This document shows, piece by piece, positions 45,150 to 55,197 of a stretch of DNA of 64,000 nucleotides. Below the pieces are notes generated by a model, which was not told the origin of the DNA, searched no databases, and saw only the letters and a program-made list of their open reading frames with translations. Positions within the stretch are counted from its first letter, which is position 1. Every line of letters begins with the position of its first letter. Origin of the DNA: Macrostomum hystrix (lineage: Eukaryota > Platyhelminthes > Macrostomidae); assembly GCA_950097015.1 (NCBI GenBank), contig CATNEN010000001.1:2375001-2439000 (forward strand), read 5' to 3'. The position numbers and the translations under genes were made by a program.

Positions 45150-48100
45150 AAGAGAGCCAGAAAGAAGAGGGCGGGAGTGAGGAAGCTGAGAAGCAGAAAG
45201 AAGAGGGCGGGAGTGAGGAAGCTGAAGAGCAGTAAGAAGAGGGCGGGAGTGAGGAAGCTGAAGAGCAGAAAGAAGAGGGCGGGAGTGAGGAAGCTGAAGA
45301 GCAGTAAGAAGAGGGCGGGAGTGAGGAAGCTGAGAAGCAGAAAGAAGAGGGCGGGAGTGAGGAAGCTGAAGAGCAGTAAGAAGAGGGCGGGAGTGAGGAA
45401 GCTGAGAAGCAGAAAGAAGATGGCGGGAGTGAGGAAGCTGAAGAGCAGTAAGAAGAGGGCGGGAGTGAGGAAGCTGAAGAGCAGTAAGAAGAGGGCGGGA
45501 GTGAGGAAGCTGAGAAGCAGAAAGAAGAGGGCGGGAGTGAGGAAGCTGAAGAGCAGTAAGAAGAGGGCGGGAGTGAGGAAGCTGAAGAGCAGAAAGAAGA
45601 GGGCGGGAGTGAGGAAGCTGAGAAGCAGAAAGAAGAGGGCGGGAGTGAGGAAGCTGAGAAACAGAAAGAAGAGGGCGGGAGTGAGGAAGCTGAAGAGCAG
45701 AAAGAAGAGGGCGGGAGTGAGGAAGCTGAGAAGCAGAAAGAAGAGGGCGGGAGTGACGAAGCTGAGAGCCAGAAAGAAGATGGCGGGAGTGAGGAAGCTG
45801 AGAAGCAGAAAGAAGAGGGCGGGAGTGAGGAAGCTGAAGAGCAGTAAGAAGAGGGTGGGAGTGAGGAAGCTGAAGAGCAGTAAGAAGAGGGCGGGAGTGA
45901 GGAAGCTGAGAAGCAGAAAGAAGAGGGCGGGAGTGAGGAAGCTGAAAAGCAGTAAGAAGAGGGCGGGAGTGAGGAAGCTGAGAAGCAGAAAGAAGAGGGC
46001 GGGAGTGAGGAAGCTGAGAAGCAGAAAGAAGAGGGCGGGAGTGAGGAAGCTGAAGAGCAGTAAGAAGAGGGCGGGAGTGAGGAAGCTGAGAAGCAGAAAG
46101 AAGAGGGCGGGAGTGAGGAAGCTGAAGAGCAGTAAGAAGAGGGCGGGAGTGAGGAAGCTGAAGAGCAGTAAGAAGAGGGCGGGAGTGAGGAAGCTGAAGA
46201 GCAGTAAGAAGAGGGCGGGAGTGAGGAAGCTGAAGAGCAGTAAGAAGAGGGCGGGAGTGAGGAAGCTGAAGAGCAGTAAGAAGAGGGCGGGAGTGAGGAA
46301 GCTGAGAAGCAGAAAGAAGAGGGCGGGAGTGAGGAAGCTGAAGAGCAGAAAGAAGAGGGCGGGAGTGAGGAAGCTGAAGAGCAGTAAGAAGAGGGCGGGA
46401 GTGAGGAAGCTGAAGAGCAGTAAGAAGAGGGCGGGAGTGAGGAAGCTGAGAAGCAGAAAGAAGAGGGCGGGAGTGAGGAAGCTGAAGAGCAGTAAGAAGA
46501 GGGCGGGAGTGAGGAAGCTGAAGAGCAGAAAGAAGAGGGCGGGAGTGAGGAAGCTGAAGAGCAGTAAGAAGAGGGCGGGAGTGAGGAAGCTGAGAAGCAG
46601 AAAGAAGAGGGCGGGAGTGAGGAAGCTGAAGAGCAGTAAGAAGAGGGCGGGAGTGAGGAAGCTGAAGAGCAGTAAGAAGAGGGCGGGAGTGAGGAAGCTG
46701 AGAAGCAGAAAGAAGAGGGCGGGAGTGAGGAAGCTGAAGAGCAGTAAGAAGAGGGCGGGAGTGAGGAAGCTGAGAAGCAGAAAGAAGAGGGCGGGAGTGA
46801 GGAAGCTGAAGAGCAGTAAGAAGAGGGCGGGAGTGAGGAAGCTGAGAAGCAGAAAGAAGAGGGCGGGAGTGAGGAAGCTGAAGAGCAGTAAGAAGAGGGC
46901 GGGAGTGAGGAAGCTGAAGAGCAGTAAGAAGAGGGCGGGAGTGAGGAAGCTGAGAAGCAGAAAGAAGAGGGCGGGAGTGAGGAAGCTGAAGAGCAGTAAG
47001 AAGAGGGCGGGAGTGAGGAAGCTGAAGAGCAGTAAGAAGAGGGCGGGAGTGAGGAAGCTGAGAAGCAGAAAGAAGAGGGCGGGAGTGAGGAAGCTGAAGA
47101 GCAGTAAGAAGAGGGCGGGAGTGAGGAAGCTGAAGAGCAGAAAGAAGAGGGCGGGAGTGAGGAAGCTGAAGAGCAGTAAGAAGAGGGCGGGAGTGAGGAA
47201 GCTGAGAAGCAGAAAGAAGAGGGCGGGAGTGAGGAAGCTGAAGAGCAGTAAGAAGAGGGCGGGAGTGAGGAAGCTGAGAAGCAGAAAGAAGAGGGCAGGA
47301 GTGAGGAAGCTGAAGAGCAGTAAGAAGAGGGCGGGAGTGAGGAAGCTGAAGAGCAGAAAGAAGAGGGCGGGAGTGAGGAAGCTGAGAAGCAGAAAGAAGA
47401 GGGCGGGAGTGAGGAAGCTGAGAAGCAGAAAGAAGAGGGCGGGAGTGAGGAAGCTGAAGAGCAGAAAGAAGAGGGCGGGAGTGAGGAAGCTGAAGAGCAG
47501 TAAGAAGAGGGCGGGAGTGAGGAAGCTGAAGAGCAGTAAGAAGAGGGCGGGAGTGAGGAAGCTGAAGAGCAGAAAGAAGAGGGCGGGAGTGACGAAGCTG
47601 AGAAGCAGAAAGAAGAGGGCGGGAGTGAGGAAGCTGAAGAGCAGAAAGAAGAGGGCGGGAGTGAGGAAGCTGAGAAGCAGAAAGAAGAGGGCGGGAGTGA
47701 CGAAGCTGAGAGCCAGAAAGAAGATGGCGGGAGTGAGGAAGCTGAGAAGCAGAAAGAAGAGGGCGGGAGTGAGGAAGCTGAAGAGCAGAAAGAAGAGGGC
47801 GGGAGTGAGGAAGCTGAAGAGCAGTAAGAAGAGGGCGGGAGTGAGGAAGCTGAAGAGCAGTAAGAAGAGGGCGGGAGTGAGGAAGCTGAAGAGCAGTAAG
47901 AAGAGGGCGGGAGTGAGGAAGTTGAGAAGCAGAAAGAAGAGGGCGGGAGTGAGGAAGCTGAGAAGCAGAAAGAAGAGGGCGGGAGTGACGAAGCTGAGAG
48001 CCAGAAAGAAGATGGCGGGAGTGAGGAAGCTTAGAAGCAGAAAGAAGATTCCGGGAGTGTGGAAGCTGAAGAGCAGAAAGAAGAGGGCGGGAGTGAGGAA

Positions 48101-49262
48101 GCTTAGAAGCAGAAAGAAGAGGGCGGGAGTGAGGAAGCTGAGAGCCAGAAAGAAGAGGGCGGGAGTGAGGAAGCTGAAGAGCAGAAAAAAGAGGGCGGGA
48201 GTGAGGAAGCTGAAGAGCAGAAAGAAGAGGGCGGGAGTGAGGAAGCTGAAGAGCAGTAAGAAGAGGGCGGGAGTGTGGAAGCTGAAGAGCAGAAAGAAGA
48301 GGGCGGGAGTGAGGAAGCTGAAGAGCAGTAAGAAGAGGGCGGGAGTGAGGAAGCTGAAGAGCAGTAAGAAGAGGGCGGGAGTGAGGAAGCTGAAGAGCAG
48401 TAAGAAGAGGGCGGGAGTGAGGAAGCTGAGAAGCAGAAAGAAGAGGGCGGGAGTGAGGAAGCTGAAGAGCAGTAAGAAGAGGGCGGGAGTGAGGAAGTTG
48501 AGAAGCAGAAAGAAGAGGGCGGGAGTGAGGAAGCTGAGAAGCAGAAAGAAGAGGGCGGGAGTGACGAAGCTGAGAGCCAGAAAGAAGATGGCGGGAGTGA
48601 GGAAGCTTAGAAGCAGAAAGAAGATTCCGGGAGTGTGGAAGCTGAAGAGCAGAAAGAAGAGGGCGGGAGTGAGGAAGCTTAGAAGCAGAAAGAAGAGGGC
48701 GGGAGTGAGGAAGCTGAAGAGCAGAAAAAAGAGGGCGGGAGTGAGGAAGCTGAAGAGCAGAAAGAAGAGGGCGGGAGTGAGGAAGCTGAAGAGCAGTAAG
48801 AAGAGGGCGGGAGTGAGGAAGCTGAAGAGCAGTAAGAAGAGGGCGGGAGTGAGGAAGCTGAAGAGCAGAAAGAAGAGGGCGGGAGTGAGGAAGCTGAAGA
48901 GCAGTAAGAAGAGGGCGGGAGTGTGGAAGCTGAAGAGCAGAAAGAAGAGGGCGGGAGTGAGGAAGCTGAAGAGCAGAAAGAAGAGGGCGGGAGTGAGGAA
49001 GCTGAAGAGCAGAAAAAAGAGGGCGGGAGTGTGGAAGCTGAAGAGCAGAAAGAAGAGGGCGGGAGTGAGGAAGCTGAAGAGCAGAAAGAAGAGGGCGGGA
49101 GTGAGGAAACTGAAGAGCAGAAAGAAGAGGGCGGGAGTGAGGAAGCTGAAGAGCAGAAAGAAGAGGGCGGGAGTGAGGAAGCTGAAGAGCAGAAAAAAGA
49201 GGGCGGGAGTGTGGAAGCTGAAGAGCAGAAAGAAGAGGGCGGGAGTGAGGAAGGGATGGAGA
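45150..49262. repeat. 4.1-kb, 36-bp purine-rich minisatellite
   Basis: About 114 copies of a 36-bp unit (GAGGAAGCTGAAGAGCAG plus AAAGAAGAGGGCGGGAGT). Two common variants, CTGAAGAGCAGTAAG and CTGAGAAGCAGAAAG, alternate irregularly. Longer blocks are duplicated, for example around 47930-48170 and 48490-48720 with the rare GATTCCGGGAGTGTGG variant. Because 36 is a multiple of three, frames of 1368 (+) and 1392 (-) codons stay open. They lack any non-repeat coding sequence, so I do not call a gene. Confidence 0.95.
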
Positions 49263-49614
49263 GATGAAGGGATGGAGATATGAAAAGATGAGGAAATTTC
49301 TTATGCTCATCCTTAGGCCTATTTGTTTATAGGGGATATCTCAAAAGTCTGTCTACAAAACTATTTAACATTTTCATCATAATACGATCTCATACTATAA
49401 TGATGGCCCTCTGATTATATTTCGGTGGGACTGCCATGCACCATACTGGGGCGCCGTGAAAGCGAAACATTGTGAAGGTTTCCAGGGCGATGTCTCTAGG
49501 GCGAGGCCAGATGTAAGTGAAATATAAATATATATAAATATAAAAAATATTTATATAAAAAATATAAATATAAATATTGGTGAAGAAGAGAAACAAGCAA
49601 CGAAGGAAAAAGCG

Positions 49615-50985
49615 GGTGAAGAGAACCTGGAGGGGAAGGGGATGAAGGGACGGGAACCTGGAGATGAAGGGGATGAAGAGAACCTGGAGGGGAAGGGGAT
49701 GAAGGGAACCTGGAGGGGAAGGGGATGAAGGGAACCTGGAGATGAAGGGGATGAAGAGAACCTGGAGGGGAAGCGGTGAAGTGAACCTGGAGGGGAAGGG
49801 GATGAAGTGAACCTGGAGGGGAAGCGGTGAAGTGAACCTGGAGGGGAAGGGGATGAAGTGAACCTGGAGGGGAAGCGGTGAAGTGAACCTGGAGGGGAAG
49901 CGGTGAAGTGAACCTGGAGGGGAAGGGGATGAAGGGAACCTGGAGATGAAGGGGATGAAGAGAACCTGGAGGGGAAGGGGATGAAGGGAACCTGGAGGGG
50001 AAGGGGATGAAGGGAACCTGGAGATGAAGGGGATGAAGAGAACCTGGAGGGGAAAGGGATGAAGGGAACCTGGAGGGGAAGGGGATGAAGTGAACCTGGA
50101 GGGGAAGGGGATGAAGGGAACCTGGAGGGGAAGGGGATGAAGAGAACCTGGAGGGGAAGCGGATGAAGGGAACCTGGAGGGGAAGGGGATGAAGAGAACC
50201 TGGAGGGGAAGCGGTGAAGAGAACCTGGTGATGAAGGGGATGAAGAGAACCTGGAGGGGAAGGGGATGAAGGGAACCTGGAGGGGAAGGGGATGAAGAGA
50301 ACCTGGAGGGGAAGCGGTGAAGAGAACCTGGAGGGGAAGGGGATGAAAGGAACCTGGAGGGGAAGCGGTGAAGAGAACCTGGAGGGGAAGGGGATGAAGG
50401 GAACCTGGTGATGAAGGGGATGAAGAGAACCTGGAGGGGAAGGGGATGAAGGGAACCTGGAGGGGAAGGGGATGAAGAGAACCTGGAGGGGAAGCGGTGA
50501 AGAGAACCTGGAGGGGAAGGGGATGAAGGGAACCTGGAGGGGAAGGGGATGAAGGGAACCTGGAGGGGAAGGGGATGAAGAGAACCTGGAGGGGAAGCGG
50601 ATGAAGGGAACCTGGAGGGGAAGGGGATGAAGAGAACCTGGAGGGGAAGCGGTGAAGAGAACCTGGAGGGGAAGGGGATGAAGGGAACCTGGAGGGGAAG
50701 GGGATGAAGGGAACCTGGTGATGAAGGGGATGAAGAGAACCTGGAGGGGAAGGGGATGAAGGGAACCTGGAGGGGAAGGGGATGAAGAGAACCTGGAGGG
50801 GAAGCGGTGAAGAGAACCTGGAGGGGAAGCGGTGAAGAGAACCTGGAGGGGAAGCGGTGAAGAGAACCTGGAGGGGAAGGGGTGAAGAGAACCTGGAGGG
50901 GAAGCGGTGAAGAGAACCTGGAGGGGAAGGGGTGAAGAGAACCTGGAGGGGAAGCGGTGAAGAGAACCTGGAGGGGAAGGGGATG
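49615..50985. repeat. 25-27 bp purine-rich minisatellite
   Basis: About 53 units of GAACCTGGAGGGGAAGCGGT plus GAAGA, or the longer GGGGATGAAG form. The 25-bp form cycles through all frames, so open frames of 485-613 codons on - are artefacts. The right edge runs into the psq-domain fragment. Confidence 0.95.
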
Positions 50986-51037
50986 AAGACGCTTCTTTTC
51001 CGGAACAAAAAATGAAGATGTGGGTCCTAAACGCATT

Positions 51038-51434
51038 CGATAGAAATTTGAAAATTTTTGGCCTGTTCCCTACCTTGGTTGCAGGTCGCAGGCCGCTGCG
51101 GTCCTCGCTCGCTTCGCTGAACTTCACGACTGCTTGGGTCGCCTGTTGCTGCAGCTGCTTCCGAGTGATAGGAATTTGCTGCCGGGCAGCTTGCTTTATT
51201 GACTCGCTGAGCAGCTGCTCTTCAGCTTGGGTGAAGTACCGCTTGCATGTGTTCTTATTGCGCGGCCTCTGCCTATTCAGTACCTTGCGGACTGTCATAA
51301 AGTGTAGTGGTGGGTACAGAATATTGATTAGCAGCATCTCGATAATTTATTGATTTGCCACTTCGGATTTGTGCTATCACATAATCCGTTGCTTCCTGGA
51401 TTCGCGCCTTCTTACTCTTTTGGCCTACGGCCAT
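51038..51434 (-). pseudogene. psq-type HTH, N-terminal part of a pogo/Tigger-like transposase
   Basis: From ATG at 51434 (on -) the frame reads MAVGQKSKKARIQEATDY, then SGKSINYRDAANQYSVPTTT and LYD, a pipsqueak-type HTH (compare SGKxSxRxAAxxxxVPxSTLYxR). It then breaks at about 51302. In the next frame the sequence resumes as KRYFTQAEEQLLSESIKQAA and ITRKQLQQQATQAV, a second, CENP-B-type HTH. Loss of two bases would explain the break. A possible splice donor (AAG/GTAGGG) follows at about 51076. No DDE catalytic domain was recognised; beyond it lies minisatellite. A domesticated host gene with introns is a less likely alternative. Confidence 0.6.
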
Positions 51435-51964
51435 TGTCTATGGTAATTAAAAGTTATATAAATTGAAATTCGAATAAAATATAGTTAATTTACTGTGTGG
51501 TGAAAATTTAATTGAGTATAGGCCTAAAGCAAAATGAAAGCAAATTTAAATAATAAGTAGGCCTAGGCTATGCCCTATGCAATTATAAATGTATATAAGC
51601 AAAATGATGAGAAATAATGCAAATGCAAGATAAATTAAAAAAGCTAAAGTGTCACGATAGCAGATCAGATGTCTCCGAATGCAGAAGCAGAGTGCGCACA
51701 AAGAGCTTGAGAGTTGTTTGAGTGTAGTTTATCTTACTATGCTAAATCCTTGACTTATATTTTGGGGGCCTTGAAGCAATGAAGCAGCTTGGTGTCCAAT
51801 GACAACGAGTCTTTGTCGGGGCAAGCGCATCCAATCACAAGCCGGGCAGGTTAGAAGCTGCGCGGCACCCCACCAGCGCGGCACCCCAAACTAAACTTGC
51901 GTGCACCCATCTCCTTTGTGTCTTTCGCCTTCTCCATCTGTCTGCTTGGCTTCTCCCGCTGCCC

Positions 51965-52385
51965 CGCCCTCAACACCCTCTGCCCACTCTGCCCCACCAT
52001 CTGCCCTCTCTGCCCAATCTGCCCCACCCTCTGCCCACTCTGCCCCACCATCTGCCCTCTCTGCCCACTCTGCCCCACCATCTGCCCTCTCTGCCCTCTC
52101 TGCCCCACCCTCTGCCCTCTCTGCCCACTCTGCCCCCTCTGCCCCACCCTCTGCCCTCTCTGCCCACTCTACCCATCCTCTGCCCACTCTACCCATCCTC
52201 TGCCCACTCTGCCCACTCTACCCATCCTCTGCCCACTCTGCCCACTCTACCCATTCTCTGCCCACTCTGCCCACTCACCCATCCTCTGCCCACTCTGCCC
52301 ACTCTACCCATCCTCTGCCCACTCTGCCCACTCACCCATCCTCTGCCCACTCTGCCCACTCTACCCATACTCTGCCCTCTGCCCC
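51965..52385. repeat. Compound CTCTGCCCA-type minisatellite
   Basis: Nested 9-bp motif CTCTGCCCA, assembled into longer units containing CCACCATCTGCC (left) or CTACCCATCCTCTGCC (right). Frames on both strands remain open by periodicity only. Confidence 0.92.
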
Positions 52386-54464
52386 GAAAGGAGAAATGAA
52401 TTTGCACCCTGTGCAATTTATTTATTTATGAAAACTTTTGTGCATCTTTAGACTTGTCAATGGTTTCATTATTAAGATAACTGAAGTGCAGTCAAGCATG
52501 ATTTCTATCATTTACAACAGCAACAAAATGGGCCTTTGGAGTTTCCGAGTCAGCGTCAGAAGGCGCGGTGCTTCAGGTGCTGCAGGTGCTGCAGGTGCTG
52601 CAGGTGCAAGGCCTCCACCTGTATCCGCGGGGCGACGGCGTCATTTGATAAAAATAAGGAGAACTGAAAAAATAGTCTAATAATTAAATACTAAAAATGT
52701 ACTAATTATCCATCGAATAATGTTGACGGAATAAAGATGAAGTGCAGATATATTTGAGCATGTATAATCAGATTTTGGCCTAACGCATTGAATAATACGA
52801 GTCGTATTCGACACTATTTTCGTTACAGATCGATTTCTGGAGGAAAGACTGTGGACGCATCTATACATGTAGTCGCAATGAAGTATAGCGGGCCTAGTCA
52901 AACTGTCGGATTCCCGAATCCTCCAACTGTTAATCGTTCCGCCCCCCAGCCGATTCCGAATCCTCCATTACAAAGTACGCAATCATATCACTAGGCATAT
53001 ATTCATTTACATTAGTCTGCTCCACTTCTCGTTCACTACGTTTGAACCATAGACAATCTCCAAGCTTCCACTGTACTCTATAACTCGTATTATCAATAAA
53101 GCAAGCGCGGGGCTTTGCCCTAAAAGAAAAACTTCTACCTCGTACCTTACCACAGCAGCAGCAGCATATCTGTTTATTGTCACTCCCTGACACAAACCCT
53201 CAACCGTACATGTACATGTACATGTATATTCTATATACATCTCTCTAAACAAAAGAATCACATCTAAATACATGTATAGTAAATGTCACAGGCAGTAACG
53301 CAACTGCTGCAGTGCTGCTATACTACATGCGGCAGCCCCGCCCGGTCCGAAAATTCTTCATGGTCTGGTCACAGGTCACAGGTTGTGTCTGGTCACAGGC
53401 ATGACCGCTATAATTCTGCAGGTACCTCTGAAATGTACAAAAAATTGAAAAGAAATTAGTTTGTTAAAAAAATCCGGTTTAGGCACACTTAAAAAAGAAC
53501 ATATATTAGGGCCTACTGATTTCCACTTCACAGTTCCGGGAAAATAAATTCATGCGATTCTTCGCTTAAAAATGATTGGTTTTGCATGTAAATAGGCCAC
53601 AGCTTCATTTCCAGCTCGTATTTCCTGCATAGGCCTATACATTTTCGCGTGTACGATGATGCTTTTCGCAGTGCAGACAGCAATCCGCAACAATTAGTAA
53701 GCCTTAGCAACAGTTTAACATTTTCCCTTGCATGCACCCTTTTTGCAGGGATGATTTTTTCTCACAATCCCGCGTCCCCAAGTGTGGAACGATGTGCAGA
53801 CCTGTCACCTGTCTATATATATATGGGATGTGCTAAAATGCAATCGTCCCTAAAATATTGTCGCAATTGGTGTACGTAGGCCCCATGCGACACATATATT
53901 ATGCATAACGGCAGTAGCCTTATTTGTCCCAACATTGCCTGGGGGAAGAAAATGCCGATGGTTAAGCGGACAAGGAAAAGAAAAATCGGTTCAGGGTGCG
54001 AAAATGGAATTATTGTTATTCCGGCTTTTTATGAAAGCCTCAACTTAATACATGCAATTTTATACAGTGAATAAGCTCGTGGATGTCATCTCGGGCCTCA
54101 AAATTTTTCGGCTCTCCGCATTATCTCGCGGTTTCAAAATCCTTCGATTGTGCAACAGCTGTTATCATTGTGACTGAATAGGACTCACGGAAGGCCATAA
54201 TCCACATCCACGACCACGAGTCTCATGCGCAGTGTGAAATCACAGCGGGCAATAATATGGGCGGAGAATGGGAAAAGCAAGCAACAAACCGAAAGAGTCT
54301 GAAGGCTAAACTCTAAAAGTGAGAAAATTCGAAAACAAAAATACTTACTGCTATATTTATATGTATAGAGTCAGGGTGTGAAAAGCGGTGGCGTTGCGCA
54401 AGAAAATTATAAGCCATTGCTCTTCGCCACCCTTGGGGAGGCCCTGGCCTGTCTCCCAGGGCCT
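52386..54464. other. About 2 kb without a recognised gene
   Basis: Mixed sequence with a short GGTGCTGCA repeat (52575-52610), a TACATG run (53205-53230) and a GGTCACAGG cluster (53365-53400). Several short open frames exist, none with family resemblance or a conserved context. Confidence 0.5.
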
Positions 54465-54648
54465 CCCGTTCACTCAGGGGCCCTCCCGTTCACTCATGTG
54501 GCCCTCCCGTTCACTCATGTGACCCTCCCGTTCACTCATGTGGCCCTCCCGTTCACTCATGTGGCCTTCCCGTTCACTCATGGGGCCCTACCGTTCACTC
54601 ATGTGGCCTACCGTTCACTCATGTGGCCCTCCCGTTCACTCATTCATT
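54465..54648. repeat. 21-bp minisatellite
   Basis: About eight units of CCCTCCCGTTCACTCATGTG plus G. It ends about 55 bp before the hAT MITE at 54705. Confidence 0.93.
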
Positions 54649-54704
54649 GATTTGATTCCAGTAGGCCTAGGCTTATCGTTTTTGCAATGCATGTACAACT
54701 AAAC

Positions 54705-55189
54705 CAGGGGTCGGCAAACTTATTAGCTGGCGGGCCAAAGAGAGAACCTAAAATATCATATTGGGCCGCATTGACTGTAGAAATATGAGACAGGGGAGAG
54801 ACACGAGGCAGGCGAGAGATGAGACATGGGAGAGACAAGACAGGGGATAAATAAGACAGGGGATAGATGAAACAGGGAAGAGATGAGACAGGGGAGAGAT
54901 AAGACAGGGGATAGATGAGACAGGGGAGAGATGAGACAATGGAGAGATAAGAAACGGGAGAGATAAGGAACGGGAGAGATAAGACAGGGGAGAGACGAGA
55001 CAGGGGAGAAATAAGACAGGGGATAGATGAAACAGGGGAGAGATAAGACAGGGGAGAGATGAGACACGGGAGAGATAAGACAGGGGAGAGATGAGACAGG
55101 ATACTAGGTGTCGGAAGGGAGCAACGGGGCCGGATTTGGGAGCTTCGAGGGCCGCATCTGTCCCGCGGGCCGGAGTTTGCCGACCCCTG
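54705..55189 (-). mobile_element. hAT MITE with internal minisatellite, copy 4
   Basis: Ends CAGGGGTCGGCAAACT / AGTTTGCCGACCCCTG with perfect duplication AACTAAAC (54697-54704 and 55190-55197). Reverse orientation, like copy 1; the interior is a 16-17 bp array (GAGATGAGACAGGGGA). It is nested inside the candidate 13.3-kb element. Confidence 0.96.
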
Positions 55190-55197
55190 AACTAAAC

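Noticed and set aside
45177-49283. Open frame of 1368 codons rich in RKLKSRKKRAGV repeats on +
   Set aside because: Pure product of a 36-bp tandem repeat; no non-repeat coding sequence, no start context, and an equally long frame exists on the other strand.
49390-49510. Possible DDE-type transposase segment (ALETFTMFRFHGAPVWCMAV) on -
   Set aside because: Looked at as the missing catalytic part of the psq transposase, but no catalytic motif or convincing alignment could be made by eye.
49390-51337. Open frames of 485-613 codons on - (PPGSLHPLPLQVLF repeats)
   Set aside because: The 25-27 bp array has no stop in several frames and the phase drifts between units; only the first roughly 100 codons of the longest frame (the psq region) carry real domain similarity.
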